37,920 nucleotides of DNA from Stieleria sedimenti (GCF_025060895.1 NZ_JANZKV010000044.1:1-37920); one strand, 5' to 3'. Positions 15,840 through 25,080 are shown, counted from the stretch's first letter. The notes: generated by a model from the sequence alone, not told the origin. Translations and numbers: made by a program.

Positions 15840-16910
15840 CGGCGTGCCGTCGAACACTTCGAACTCATACCGTGCCCGATAGGTCTGGCCCGGGCCGATA
15901 TCAAACGCACCGACGACGCACGGCGAGATGCTGAAATACGGTTTCGTCGGATGCAATCGAACCGGATCGGGATACTGCTCATTGAGCGGCGATGGTGTCA
16001 CTTTGACGCCGGCAATGTGATTCTGGCCCTGCGTCTGGTCCACGATCCCAAACAGCGTGGTCCACTCGGGACGGCTGTGGTTGCCGAGTCGACGATCATG
16101 GCCTTCGCTGGTGAGAAACCGATGCCGGGTCAGTTCCAACGGCGGCGCGTCGGCCTGAGGTTGTTTGACAAACGCGGCCAGGGCCTTGGCCGATGGAGCG
16201 GAATACCAGTCGTTGTTGCCACGGAAACCGATCCCGCCGTAGTGATACTGATTGATCGTCAGCGGGTGCTCGGTGATATTGGTTTGTTCGGTCGAAAACT
16301 GGATCGCGTAGCGCGGTCTCTTCTGATCATCGGCGGAAACGTCTACGCCGCTCACCCCCGTCACACTGACCGTCCAGACATCGTCCAGAATCGCTTCACG
16401 CAGCCCTTGGTCATCGATGGCATAGTGTCTGACCGCGACGGAAAACTCCGTGCTTTCGCCTTCGTCGCCGACGGCAATCACTCGATCGTGAAGCACCACA
16501 CCGAGTTGCTTGAGTTGATTCCAGAAATCCACCTTCTTGCCACGAAAACGGGTATCCGTCCAAGTGGCGAACAATCCATGTTGATGGGGATGATCGGCGG
16601 CAAAGTCACCGCTGACCATTCGACCGGTCGGCGAATAGATCGGGTGGATGTAGCCGCTGCGCTGATACTTCGGATCGATTCCTTCGGGCGCCTTGGGTGC
16701 AACGATGTTGTATCGCAAGACCTCGGATCGACCGCAATAAACGATCACATGATCCTCCGTTTGCACACAGCGAAACAACTGTTCCGAAGGCGGTCCGGTG
16801 TCGCTTTGTGATGGTGCCGCATCCTGGGATTGCGCCCCATCAGACGCGATCAGCGAGGACACGAACACGGCGGTGAGGGAGAGACGACGCCAAAACGAGG
16901 AATTCAACAT
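15798..16910 (-). CDS. Exported PmoA-family (DUF6807) protein
   Basis: 370 residues from the ATG at 16910, which gives a signal peptide (MLNSSFWRRLSLTAVFVSSL, cleavage near the SQDA region). The frame continues upstream to 17123 but overlaps the ketoacyl synthase gene there. The body shows the pattern I associate with the family named PmoA/DUF6807: a KYQRSGYIHPIYSP segment, then DHPHQHGLFATWT with a cluster of histidines, and a C-terminal YFSISPCVVGAFD region. Such proteins are numerous in planctomycetes and related polysaccharide degraders; the name comes from a methane-oxygenase annotation and does not prove that activity. Its 3' end overlaps the convergent phosphatase gene by 42 bp. Confidence 0.85.
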   Translation of the reverse strand: MLNSSFWRRLSLTAVFVSSLIASDGAQSQDAAPSQSDTGPPSEQLFRCVQTEDHVIVYCGRSEVLRYNIVAPKAPEGIDPKYQRSGYIHPIYSPTGRMVSGDFAADHPHQHGLFATWTDTRFRGKKVDFWNQLKQLGVVLHDRVIAVGDEGESTEFSVAVRHYAIDDQGLREAILDDVWTVSVTGVSGVDVSADDQKRPRYAIQFSTEQTNITEHPLTINQYHYGGIGFRGNNDWYSAPSAKALAAFVKQPQADAPPLELTRHRFLTSEGHDRRLGNHSRPEWTTLFGIVDQTQGQNHIAGVKVTPSPLNEQYPDPVRLHPTKPYFSISPCVVGAFDIGPGQTYRARYEFEVFDGTPLLDEAVVEDGFSR

Positions 16911-16987
16911 TGCCGGACCAGAGATCGTCGGAGGAAAGAACCACCGACCGATTGTAGCAAACGCCGAAGTCACAAGCGTCCGTGACT

Positions 16988-18298
16988 CTATTCGAAGGCG
17001 CGAATGCGAATGGCGCTGGCCTGGCCCTGCGGCGTCACATTGACGTTGATGAACTGCTTGCCGGCCGCGGTGGAGTCGTCCACGCAGGCGTTGATAGGAC
17101 AATCGTCCGCCGGAGCGTCGCAATTGAGAATCGGAAACAGGCTCTCGCCGAGCGACTTCAAACTGGCGATCGTTTCGACCATGCCGCCTCCGGCGCCCAG
17201 ATTTCCGATGTGTCCCTTGGCGGTCGTCACCGGAGGCTGTTGATCGACCGGCCCAAACACGTCGTTGATCGCGGCGGCTTCTTGAGCATCACATTCGACT
17301 GTTCCCAAGCCATGGGCGTGCAGGTGCCCGATGTTCGCTTTGTCTTCGTCGCCGAGGGCGGCGCGTAAGACGTTGGTAATCGCCGCCTGGAAATAACGTT
17401 CGCCGAACGCCGGACCGACGGCACTGCTGCCGTAACCGACGATTTCGCCCAAGATCTTCGCCCCGCGAGCCCGGGCGTGCTCCAGCGTTTCACAGACCAT
17501 CGCGCCGGCGCCTTCGCCCAGCACGCTGCCGTCACGCGTGGCCGTAAACGGTCGGCTCATCGTGGACGGATCCGATTGATTTTTTGCCAACGTCTCCTGC
17601 ATGTCCGCATGCAAGGACCGCAGCGGGTGAATGCGTGAACCGGTCGATCCGACCAGCAACACGTCGGCTTGGCCACGCGAGATCGTCGAATACGCTTCGG
17701 CCATCGCCGCACACGCCGAGGCCTCTCGCAACGTGATCGAATTGTTCGCTCCGCGCAGATCGTTGTAAATCGCCACGTGGCTGGCCGGCATGTTCGGCAA
17801 GTACTTCAACAACCACAGCGGATTGACTTCGGGCTTACCGAGTTCACCCCAACGGTCAAAATCAAAGTTCCCATCGGCGTCGATGCATTTCTGGATGCCC
17901 GAAGCAAACTCGATCGGCTGTGACATGATGTAGTCACAGCCATACAGCACACCAATCCGATCGCGATCACGCTGGTCGACTTCCAATCCCGAATCGGAGA
18001 GCGCCAACTGGGCGACCGCGACACCCATTTCGATCTCGCGGCACATCACCTTGCTGCCCTTGCGGATCGTCCGCTGCAGTTTCTTGTCCATCGGACCGTA
18101 GTCCGCGATGTCGCCGGTGAACTCGGACGCTTCGGCACCATAGTCGACCGACAGGACGCCTTGCGGGACCTGGGTCAACGGACCGATCCCGCTGCGGCGA
18201 GAACGCAAACCGGAGAGCAAACGATCAGAGTCGTTTCCGAGGGGAGTGACCACACCAACACCGGTGATGACCACTCGTCTGGACGTGACATTTACCAT
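16988..18298 (-). CDS. Beta-ketoacyl-ACP synthase (KAS II/FabF-like)
   Basis: 436 residues. The N-terminus RRVVITGVGVVTPLG is typical of KAS II enzymes, which elongate acyl chains on ACP by decarboxylative condensation. The catalytic set is preserved: nucleophile C196 (EASACAA), H329 (AHGLGTVECD), and K361 with H363 (KGHIGNLGAGGG). The surroundings of the nucleophile differ from canonical FabF (TACAT), and a segment near residues 120-165 is longer. It may therefore act in a specialised lipid or polyketide-like pathway rather than housekeeping synthesis. No ACP or other fatty-acid gene is adjacent. It is followed downstream by the PmoA-family gene (77 bp) with no evident functional link. Confidence 0.92.
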   Translation of the reverse strand: MVNVTSRRVVITGVGVVTPLGNDSDRLLSGLRSRRSGIGPLTQVPQGVLSVDYGAEASEFTGDIADYGPMDKKLQRTIRKGSKVMCREIEMGVAVAQLALSDSGLEVDQRDRDRIGVLYGCDYIMSQPIEFASGIQKCIDADGNFDFDRWGELGKPEVNPLWLLKYLPNMPASHVAIYNDLRGANNSITLREASACAAMAEAYSTISRGQADVLLVGSTGSRIHPLRSLHADMQETLAKNQSDPSTMSRPFTATRDGSVLGEGAGAMVCETLEHARARGAKILGEIVGYGSSAVGPAFGERYFQAAITNVLRAALGDEDKANIGHLHAHGLGTVECDAQEAAAINDVFGPVDQQPPVTTAKGHIGNLGAGGGMVETIASLKSLGESLFPILNCDAPADDCPINACVDDSTAAGKQFINVNVTPQGQASAIRIRAFE

Positions 18299-18383
18299 GA
18301 ATCAGCCGAACGACGCGGAGCAGAAGGAATACGGGATGTCCGCATTCTAGGCTCTGGGGGAATTGGCAAAGAGGGGGTGTATC

Positions 18384-19649
18384 TCAGTAACGACCGCGGT
18401 GGGGCGTCCCGAAACCGGCAGAAATCTGGGGGACCAGCGGGGTGGTCGTCAAATTGTCCGACGCCCGGCCACGAAACTCAATGAACATCAACGCGTCGGC
18501 CCGGCCGGCGGTCGTCCCGGTCAGCATTTCCAAGTTGAACAGCGGCATCGCCGCCTGCGGACGCTCGGGGCTGGCGATGACCCCACACGACAACAGCAAC
18601 ACCATATCCGACGGCCAGCGAAACCGCTCGTGCAGCCGCCAGCTGACGACTTGGGGCACGTCGATTTTGGTGCGGTGGACCTGGGCGTTGGGCAGGGGAA
18701 GATCCAATTCGACCGGTTTGAGCTGGTCGACTTGATCGATCGACGCCTTGATCACGCAATCGATCGCCGAACCGTCCACGCTCAACAGCGGGCTGATTTC
18801 CAAACGGTAGCCCTCTTGGATTTCCCCCGTCTCGGGCTCATAAGGCGGCCAGCCCGTTGCGGCGGGTTTGACGTTTTGGACGTAATTGCGTCCGCGGGTG
18901 CTGGCCAGTTTTTCGGTTTGACCGTTGTAGGTGATCAGATCCAGCGCTTGCACTTGACGGGTGTCGGTCCGCTGACGCAGCAGATTCAAGACCAACGCCG
19001 CGTTCTCTTTGCTAAGCAACCAAGCCTGGACGCCGGGCGAGTCGACGTTGACGTGCTGCATCAACAAGTGCGCCCGCGACCGCCAATTCGGATTGCCGAC
19101 CGTCATCACCCGCAGCGACAACACCTGGGGATCTTTTTCGCCGGCGACAAACCGGTCCACGATCCCCGAAACCACTCCGTGCATTTCGGGGGTGTGATAA
19201 ACCGATAATTGATCGCGGTCCGCATTCAAGAAACCGAACGGAGACGTGAACCAGACGTCGGTTCCCGTTTCGCGAAGCACCCAGTCGACGATCGCCTGCT
19301 CGGGATGGTCGTGCTTGGTCAGGTAACCGGTGTAAGGTCGTAAATCATAAATCCGGTGCTCCTGGCCAGCCGTCTGCGGCAGATTGCCACCGCCGCTGGA
19401 TTGCCCGCCGGGAAGTGGCGCCGGCCGATTCGGAGGAGAAGTCGGTTGATTTTGTAAACTCGGTGGCGTTCCCGCGTTGTCGGGCATGCCCCTAGCGACA
19501 GCCCCAGCGCCGGCTGGACCAGACGGCCCCGTGCCGGGCAGCGGCATCCCCTGAGCATGAACCGGATCGCTCGACACGGAAAAGGCGAGAAGAAAAGACG
19601 CGATCGCTGTCGCAAGACTCGCAATGGATCGATTCGGACAAAAACGCAT
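18384..19649 (-). CDS. Exported protein with secretin N-domain-like region
   Basis: 421 residues from the ATG at 19649. That start begins a signal peptide (MRFCPNRSIASLATAIASFL, cleavage after VHAQ); the upstream open frame to 19865 is intergenic repeat. A proline/glycine-rich linker follows (about residues 30-75). The middle contains DQLSVYHTPEMHGVVSGIVD, similar to the N-domain words of secretins (VxxTPxxHxxIxxLL), followed by a strand LSLRVMTVG. Later words such as LEISPLLSVDG and MVLLLSCGVI also recall secretin C-domains, but the protein is short and no complete pore domain is evident. Function is unknown; it may be a periplasmic or outer-membrane component. Confidence 0.7.
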   Translation of the reverse strand: MRFCPNRSIASLATAIASFLLAFSVSSDPVHAQGMPLPGTGPSGPAGAGAVARGMPDNAGTPPSLQNQPTSPPNRPAPLPGGQSSGGGNLPQTAGQEHRIYDLRPYTGYLTKHDHPEQAIVDWVLRETGTDVWFTSPFGFLNADRDQLSVYHTPEMHGVVSGIVDRFVAGEKDPQVLSLRVMTVGNPNWRSRAHLLMQHVNVDSPGVQAWLLSKENAALVLNLLRQRTDTRQVQALDLITYNGQTEKLASTRGRNYVQNVKPAATGWPPYEPETGEIQEGYRLEISPLLSVDGSAIDCVIKASIDQVDQLKPVELDLPLPNAQVHRTKIDVPQVVSWRLHERFRWPSDMVLLLSCGVIASPERPQAAMPLFNLEMLTGTTAGRADALMFIEFRGRASDNLTTTPLVPQISAGFGTPHRGRY

Positions 19650-19988
19650 GGCAGACCATCCCTGTAAGACGTGACGAACGGTTTCCTCCCGTCCGCTTCT
19701 TCGACCTTGGCTATAGCCGCCGCGCAGTCTCCAAGGCAAGGTGACTTCTGGTTTCTTTCCCACATTCACCCCAGCGGGAAGCGTCAGCGAGCGGCGCGTG
19801 GTGCACGCACGACCATCGCGCGCCACTGGCTCACGCCGCGTGCTGACACGAAGGCCCCACAACATCGGCCTGTTGCACCTATTTCACCACCCCCGCCGCG
19901 GATGCACTTGCATCACAACCAACAGGGGGCGATAAAATGCGGTTCTTGTCGCCAGCGCATTTTCTCCGAAAGCAACCGAATCGCTGAA
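19650..19988. other. Divergent intergenic region with a dispersed repeat
   Basis: 339 bp between two divergently transcribed genes. No gene is supported. It must contain both promoters, which I cannot define. Positions 19820-19848 (GCGCCACTGGCTCACGCC then GCGTGCTGAC) recur nearly unchanged at 34794-34824. Confidence 0.6.
19820..19848. repeat. Dispersed repeat, copy 1
   Basis: The word GCGCCACTGGCTCACGCC followed by RCGTGCTGAC is shared with 34794-34824, with only a few substitutions over about 29 bp. Both copies lie in intergenic DNA upstream of plus-strand genes for exported or membrane proteins. Confidence 0.65.
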
Positions 19989-21689
19989 ATGTCCGAGTTG
20001 CCGAACGAAATCCAGTCCACTTCCGGCCCCCAGCCCTCACCCAATCTCCCCTCCGATTCAAATACTGATCAAACGCATCGTCATCGGCTGCGTGAACTGG
20101 AACTGGAACTCGACAGGATCCGCTGCCAAGCCGACGCGGCACGACTGGACGCTCAAGCCGCCGAATTGGAATTACAGATTGAGCGGCTCCGCGAAGACCT
20201 CGATCACGACGACGTTGCCGATCTGGATTCCAAACCGCCAGCGACGAACGGACGACTCGACTCGGCGGATCGCCCCGGTGATGCCTTCGGTTCTCGACGC
20301 AGCCGGCCGCCCAAAGCCGCCAAGATCTTTCACCGCGACCAAGCCACCGCGGACGATTCCCCGGATGAATCGAGACCTGCCGAACGCGGTGCGGGCCCCC
20401 GCCCGGATCCCACCAACCGACGTTTTGACAACTGGAGCCAGGTGCGCGACGCGCTCGGTCGATCTGTCGTCGCTCCAGCGGGCGGCAACTCCTCGTGCCA
20501 CGAATCGCTCGGGACTCATTCGCAGGGCTTGCAAGGAGAGGGCTTGCAAGGAGAGGGCTTGCAAGGAGAGGGCTTGCAAGGAGAGGGCTTGCAAGGAGAG
20601 GGCTTGCAAGGAGAGGGCTTGCCGAAGCAAGGCTCGCGGGTCGACCCCGCGCGCACCAAGCGGTCGCAATCGTGGTCCCCGTCGCCAAAACTCGCGGGCG
20701 GGCCGGCCGCTGATCGGCGTTTGCGTTGCGTTCCGGCGGAGAACATTGATCTGGCTGCGCAGGCGTCCGACCCGCCGCGGCGACGCAAACCCGCCGCCTG
20801 GTTGCTCAGCGCGGTGTTTCACGGCTTGATCTTGCTCGCCTTGGCGTTCTTCACGCTGTCATCGCCGCCACCAGGAGACCAGATCGCGATCGCCGGTTCG
20901 GTCGCCGAAACGGAAGAATTGGCGATCGAATCACTCTCGATCGAGACCCCCGAAGTCCCGCCGACATCGAGCGAACCGACACCGAGCGACTTGGAGCATG
21001 AGATCAGCGACATCGGAGAGATTTCCGTAAGCGATCTGATCAGCGAAGCTCCGGCGGCACCGCCGACCCCGCTGATCGAGTCGATGATCCAGCGTGACGC
21101 GACCAGCATGGCAGCGATGTCGTTGAAATCCGATTCGGACGCGACGATGAGTTTTTGCGGCGTTGACGGCGGCGGAAACCACTTCGTCTACCTGGTCGAC
21201 AGCAGCGGCAGCATGGGTGACGCGTTTGATTCGGCACGCGCGGAATTGTTGCAATCGATTCGCTTGCTGAAACCCGATCAACGTTTTTATGTCATCTTCT
21301 TCGATGCCGAGCCCGACTACATGCGACTGTCGTCTCCCGACGAAGATGAGCCGCGTAGCGTCTACGCGACGGCGGAGAACAAGCAGAGGCTGCAGCGGTG
21401 GGCGATGACGATCAAGATGGATCGCGGACGGGCGCCCTATGACGCCCTGCCATTCGCATTGGAATTGAACCCGGACGTGATCTTTCTGTTGTCCGACGGC
21501 GAGTTCCCCCAGCGGATCGAGGACTTGCTGGGAGAAATCAATCGGATCGACAATCTATTCGGTGATGACGGTCCGATCAGCATCGTGCACACGATCGGCT
21601 ATCACAGCCGAGAGGGTGAGAGCCGGATGCGACGGATCGCGAAACAGAACGGGGGCCAATACCGTTACGTCCCCAAACCGAACCAATAA
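19989..21689 (+). CDS. VWA-domain membrane protein with tandem-repeat linker
   Basis: 566 residues from the ATG at 19989 (MSELPNEIQ); the open frame further upstream is intergenic. Order: a charged coiled-coil-like region (about 30-75, rich in L, E and R), a long disordered acidic/basic region, six GLQGE repeats (residues 180-209), a transmembrane helix (about 269-291), a Pro/Glu/Ser-rich linker, and a C-terminal von Willebrand factor A domain. The MIDAS metal site DSSGSMG begins at D404, and the later acidic LLSDGEFP supplies the usual strand-4 Asp. With one membrane helix, the VWA domain should lie outside the cytoplasm and mediate metal-dependent adhesion or complex assembly. No MoxR ATPase is nearby. 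Confidence 0.85.
   Translation: MSELPNEIQSTSGPQPSPNLPSDSNTDQTHRHRLRELELELDRIRCQADAARLDAQAAELELQIERLREDLDHDDVADLDSKPPATNGRLDSADRPGDAFGSRRSRPPKAAKIFHRDQATADDSPDESRPAERGAGPRPDPTNRRFDNWSQVRDALGRSVVAPAGGNSSCHESLGTHSQGLQGEGLQGEGLQGEGLQGEGLQGEGLQGEGLPKQGSRVDPARTKRSQSWSPSPKLAGGPAADRRLRCVPAENIDLAAQASDPPRRRKPAAWLLSAVFHGLILLALAFFTLSSPPPGDQIAIAGSVAETEELAIESLSIETPEVPPTSSEPTPSDLEHEISDIGEISVSDLISEAPAAPPTPLIESMIQRDATSMAAMSLKSDSDATMSFCGVDGGGNHFVYLVDSSGSMGDAFDSARAELLQSIRLLKPDQRFYVIFFDAEPDYMRLSSPDEDEPRSVYATAENKQRLQRWAMTIKMDRGRAPYDALPFALELNPDVIFLLSDGEFPQRIEDLLGEINRIDNLFGDDGPISIVHTIGYHSREGESRMRRIAKQNGGQYRYVPKPNQ
20526..20615 (+). repeat. Perfect 15-bp tandem repeat, six units
   Basis: GGCTTGCAAGGAGAG is repeated six times without a mismatch and a seventh partial unit follows. 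It is in-frame and encodes GLQGE six times in the VWA protein. Perfect identity implies recent expansion and probable length variation between strains. Confidence 0.95.
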
Positions 21690-21701
21690 CGACCCTCAAT
21701 C

Positions 21702-21757
21702 GTGGCGTCAGCTTTCAGCTCGCGCTGTGGGAATCGCAAGCTGGAAGCTTACGCCAC
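21702..21757. terminator. Long hairpin between convergent genes
   Basis: Arms 21702-21720 and 21739-21757 pair at 17 of 19 positions (arm GTGGCGTCAGCTTTCAGCT) with an 18-nt loop. It begins 12 bp after the VWA stop and ends 17 bp before the stop of the converging hydrolase gene, the right place for a bidirectional terminator. There is no T-tract. The right arm also occurs at 28927-28948, so it is a mobile-type repeat that may have been co-opted. Confidence 0.55.
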
Positions 21758-21774
21758 TTCGTCTACCGCTCGAT

Positions 21775-22689
21775 CTACCGCTCGATCCAGGGGTTATCGG
21801 TTTCGCTGATCGGCACTTGCGAGGTGACGAACTTGACGATCTCGGGGATCACTTGGGCCGATTCGTTGACCAGGAAGTGACCTCCCAAAGGCTGTTTGAC
21901 CTGCAGCAATTCCAGTCCTTCGGGATCCTTGCCGCCGCTAAGTTTCTTTTTGGCCGCCTCGACGCGTTTGTAGATCCGATCGGTGTCGCTCTGTTCCGGG
22001 GAGCCTTCACCGACAACCATCATGATCGGCAGTGACGCGACCGTGGGAACCGCGATCGAGGTTTCGATCGGCACCCCCTTCAACAATCGTTCCGGCGACA
22101 CCAGCACCATCGCTTTGACGTCTTGGCCTTGTTTACGCGTTCCGACCGGCACAAAACTCCAATCACGCTGGGTCCAGCCGGCGGCCAACACGCACCCTTC
22201 GCGGATGCCGATGACGACCAGCGCGTTCAAATTCAGCTTTCCCTCGTTGTTTTCCTTTTCCAAGAACGCTTTGGCCGCATCCAGGTCGTACTTGACGATC
22301 GCCAAAACGTGTTGCTTTCGCATCCGTTCCAAATCGAATTCCTGCGTTTCCCCGCGTGGATCGGTGTACTCCCGCGATCCACCGTGCCCGCGGTAATCGA
22401 GCGCCAAGACGGCGCAACCGGCATCGCGAAGCGCGATACAGAGCTTGCCGTAGGGAGCCTTTTGTCCTTTCCACTCATGGACGATCATCACCGGGATCGC
22501 CGCCTTGCCTTTGTTGGAACCGAAGTAGTATCCGCTCAGTTCCAAACCGTCCTTGGTCGGCAATTTAACGGGGCCCGGCGGAGGCGGCGGCTCCACCTTC
22601 TTCCGAGGACCTTGTGCGGACAGAGTCGACTGCGTCAACAACGTCAGTGTGAACGCAAGGATGACAACTCGTACGGACAAACGGCACAT
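21775..22689 (-). CDS. Exported alpha/beta-hydrolase-like protein lacking the nucleophile
   Basis: 304 residues. A signal peptide (about residues 1-25, hydrophobic core VVILAFTLTLL) is followed by a proline-rich stretch and an alpha/beta-hydrolase fold: VMIVHEWKG (first strand and oxyanion loop), VLALDYRGHGGS, and a late GGHFLV with the expected catalytic-type His. At the nucleophile elbow, where the family has GxSxG, this protein has G-I-R-E-G (VVIGIREGCVLAAG), so Ser is replaced by Arg. It is therefore probably not a serine hydrolase and may bind a ligand or act structurally. The DJ-1/PfpI gene lies downstream (84 bp), same strand. Fold assignment is by motif order only. Confidence 0.8.
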   Translation of the reverse strand: MCRLSVRVVILAFTLTLLTQSTLSAQGPRKKVEPPPPPGPVKLPTKDGLELSGYYFGSNKGKAAIPVMIVHEWKGQKAPYGKLCIALRDAGCAVLALDYRGHGGSREYTDPRGETQEFDLERMRKQHVLAIVKYDLDAAKAFLEKENNEGKLNLNALVVIGIREGCVLAAGWTQRDWSFVPVGTRKQGQDVKAMVLVSPERLLKGVPIETSIAVPTVASLPIMMVVGEGSPEQSDTDRIYKRVEAAKKKLSGGKDPEGLELLQVKQPLGGHFLVNESAQVIPEIVKFVTSQVPISETDNPWIER

Positions 22690-22773
22690 TCTAAACTCCT
22701 GGGCAGATACTCTCGGTCGGCAATCTCGGTTTGCTCATTTCCCTCTATTATGCGCTGAAACAGCCCCCAATGC

Positions 22774-23343
22774 CTAATTGAGAAGCTCTAAAAAGGCCCG
22801 CATCCAGGCGGGATGGGCCGGCCAAGCCGGTGCGCTGACCAGGTGACCGTGCGTGTGAGCCGAATCCATCGTCGCGGCCGGTTCGACATATTTCCCACCC
22901 CCGGCGGTGACTTCGAACTGCACGGCGGGGTAGCAACTGCAGTCTTTTCCGACCAAGACGCCTGCTGCGGCCAGAATTTGCGGGCCGTGACAGATCGCGG
23001 CGATCGGTTTCTTTTCGACGTCGAATTGCTTGACAATCTCCAACACCCGGGCGTTGAGACGCAGGTATTCCGGGGCCCGGCCACCCGGCACCACCAAGGC
23101 GTCATAACTCGCGACGTCGACCCCGGAAAAGTCGGCGGTGATGGCGAAGCGGTGCCCCGGTTTTTCGCTGTAGGTCTGGTCGCCGTCGAAATCATGGATC
23201 GCCGTCGCCACCGTGTCACCGGGCGTTTTGTCCGGACAAACCGTGTCGACCGTATGCCCCATCGTTTGCAGGATCTGCAGCGGCACCATCGCCTCGTAAT
23301 CCTCGACATAGTCCCCGACGATCATCAAAATCTTCTTGCCCAT
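22774..23343 (-). CDS. DJ-1/PfpI family protein
   Basis: 189 residues, a single DJ-1/PfpI domain. The nucleophile elbow carries C118-H119 in AAICHGPQ, and the partner acid is E14 within GDYVEDYE. Family members include glyoxalase III/deglycase-type enzymes, PfpI proteases and chaperones; the sequence does not separate these. [23 protein letters not shown] resembles the PfpI branch (strand near the active site). No signal peptide. It lies downstream of the alpha/beta-hydrolase-like gene, separated by 84 bp, and may be transcribed separately. The gene upstream (23454) is divergent. Confidence 0.9.
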   Translation of the reverse strand: MGKKILMIVGDYVEDYEAMVPLQILQTMGHTVDTVCPDKTPGDTVATAIHDFDGDQTYSEKPGHRFAITADFSGVDVASYDALVVPGGRAPEYLRLNARVLEIVKQFDVEKKPIAAICHGPQILAAAGVLVGKDCSCYPAVQFEVTAGGGKYVEPAATMDSAHTHGHLVSAPAWPAHPAWMRAFLELLN

Positions 23344-23453
23344 TTAAATGTCCCTTGCGGTAGGTGGAGTCTTGCGTTTTCCGACTCAGGCCGGGTTCCA
23401 GATCAAAATCGTGACCTAGAGTGGCAATGAAATTTAAACCGGGGGATACGTTT

Positions 23454-23735
23454 ATGCGATACGCGATACTACTGAGCACACTCCTGATCACATCGATCAC
23501 ACCCACATCGGCGACCTCTCCGACCGGCTGGAGCCCGATCATTCTGCCCACCGGTGACTACCGCGCGACCATTAAATCGATGCCGATCGAGCAACGCCCG
23601 GGGCGTCTTCTGCACGTCTACGGCAACACGGTCCGGTTATTGGACCAATCCCGCCGCGGCATCGCGACGCGACCGATGCGGCAAATCATGCTGGGGACGC
23701 CGGACCTTCGCACCAACGGGCGCGGCCGAGAATAA
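23454..23735 (+). CDS. Small exported protein of unknown function
   Basis: 93 residues from the ATG at 23454, preceded by a G-rich ribosome-site-like GGGGGAT. The N-terminus (MRYAILLSTLLITSITPTSA) is a convincing signal peptide. The mature part is basic and contains IEQRPGRLLHVYGNTVRLLD. I recall similar RPxRxLHxYGNTVR words in other small planctomycete proteins, which supports a real gene, but no function is known. It lies 44 bp upstream of the acyltransferase gene on the same strand. Confidence 0.7.
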   Translation: MRYAILLSTLLITSITPTSATSPTGWSPIILPTGDYRATIKSMPIEQRPGRLLHVYGNTVRLLDQSRRGIATRPMRQIMLGTPDLRTNGRGRE

Positions 23736-23778
23736 ATCGTGCTTTCGTCGCGACGTGCGGTTTTGGTAACGGGGAATC

Positions 23779-25080
23779 ATGAGAGTGATTCGCCTCGATC
23801 AGCCCACCCACCCCCCCTCCCAGAGCCCACCGTCAACGCAGCCAGATGCGATTGTCGGATTTGACGCGCTGCGCGCGATGGCGGCGTTGGCAGTCGTCGC
23901 ACTGCACGCCGGCGTTCCCTATGCGCGGCACCCGATGCCCGGTTTGCTTTGGCCGGTCTGGGACACCAGCAGCCGAATCGTCGATGGCGTGTTCTGGAGT
24001 ATCGAAGTCATCATCATGCCCTTGTTTCTGATGATGGCAGGATTCCTATTGTGTCATTCCTCACGCCGACACTCCCCCGGTCGACTGATTCAATCGAGAG
24101 CCAAACGGCTGTTGATTCCGTTGGCCTTTGGGGTCGTGGTGATCCTGCCGATCAGCCTTTACATTTGGACCGCGGGTTTGGTGGTCGAAGGCGTCGTGCC
24201 AGCGATCAAGCTGAAAAGCCTGAAATTCCCGACACCGATTTCGGAACAGATCTGGGGGCTGAGCCATCTCTGGTTTTTGCTCTACGTTTTCCTGTACGTT
24301 GTCGTCGCCGCCGGTCTGATTCGGGCCGCTTCGCGAACCCCATTTGCAAGGATTACTCAAGCGGTTTCGCGGCCGAAGGTGCTGATGGCGATCCTGGTCT
24401 GTGTCGCAGTGACCACCTTGGCGGCGGCTCCCCAAGTCGTCTGGGGCTTTCAGCACGCGTTCCTGCCGGTTCCAAGCAAGTGGATCTACAGCGGTGTCTT
24501 TTTCGCAGCCGGTTACGGCCTTGCCATGCACGACAGGGAACTGCATTGGGTCACGAAGTCCTCCCCCCGGCTGTTGGCCATTGGCGTCGTCCTGCTCAGT
24601 ACGTCCGTCCTGCTAGGAACCTGGTCGTTGGAACATTCGCTCGGCACGTCGACGCCCAATCACGCCGCCACGTTCCTGATGGCGCTGTTGACCGTCGCCG
24701 CGGCGAGCACCGTCACGCTGGGGGCGATCGGAGCGAGCACGCGTTACATCACCCATGTTCCCCGTCCGATCCGGTACCTCGCTTCAGCTTCCTTTTGGAT
24801 CTACTTGGTCCACCACCCGCTGCTCGGATTGATCCACTGTGACATCAAATGGCTTTGGCCCGTCGCGTCTCCATTGGTGAAAATGAGCGTTTCATTCCTT
24901 GCCGCGACGAGTCTCTCTTTGTTGATGTACGAATCGTTCGTCCGTCGAACACGTTTCGGACAATGGCTCGGCTTGAGCGACCGAGAAAGACCGAAGCCTG
25001 CAACCGTGAAAACGGACCAGGAAACGACGCTCCTGATCCCACGCCCGGTTCCCGAGACGGAAACCCGACGCGCTGCATAA
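23779..25080 (+). CDS. Acyltransferase 3 family membrane protein (OpgC-like)
   Basis: 433 residues with about ten hydrophobic segments spread along the chain. The N-terminal FDALRAMAALAVVALHAGVP with its His, and PLFLMMAGFLL, are typical of acyltransferase 3 proteins, as are the paired Arg in RAKRLLIP and the LSHLWFLLYVFLY helix. Such enzymes move acetyl or succinyl groups across the inner membrane onto polysaccharides or osmoregulated glucans (OpgC), which is the closest look-alike. Substrate cannot be assigned. It ends in a polar tail. The upstream small exported protein gene may be co-transcribed. Confidence 0.88.
   Translation: MRVIRLDQPTHPPSQSPPSTQPDAIVGFDALRAMAALAVVALHAGVPYARHPMPGLLWPVWDTSSRIVDGVFWSIEVIIMPLFLMMAGFLLCHSSRRHSPGRLIQSRAKRLLIPLAFGVVVILPISLYIWTAGLVVEGVVPAIKLKSLKFPTPISEQIWGLSHLWFLLYVFLYVVVAAGLIRAASRTPFARITQAVSRPKVLMAILVCVAVTTLAAAPQVVWGFQHAFLPVPSKWIYSGVFFAAGYGLAMHDRELHWVTKSSPRLLAIGVVLLSTSVLLGTWSLEHSLGTSTPNHAATFLMALLTVAAASTVTLGAIGASTRYITHVPRPIRYLASASFWIYLVHHPLLGLIHCDIKWLWPVASPLVKMSVSFLAATSLSLLMYESFVRRTRFGQWLGLSDRERPKPATVKTDQETTLLIPRPVPETETRRAA

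Noticed and set aside
20526-20615. Regular short repeats as a CRISPR array
   Set aside because: Units are 15 bp, contiguous, without spacers, and lie in-frame in the VWA protein gene.
20172-20822. Minus-strand 216-aa open frame opposite the VWA protein
   Set aside because: It is a shadow of a GC-rich gene; its repetitive SLQAL region is the complement of the 15-bp repeat and no family is recognised.
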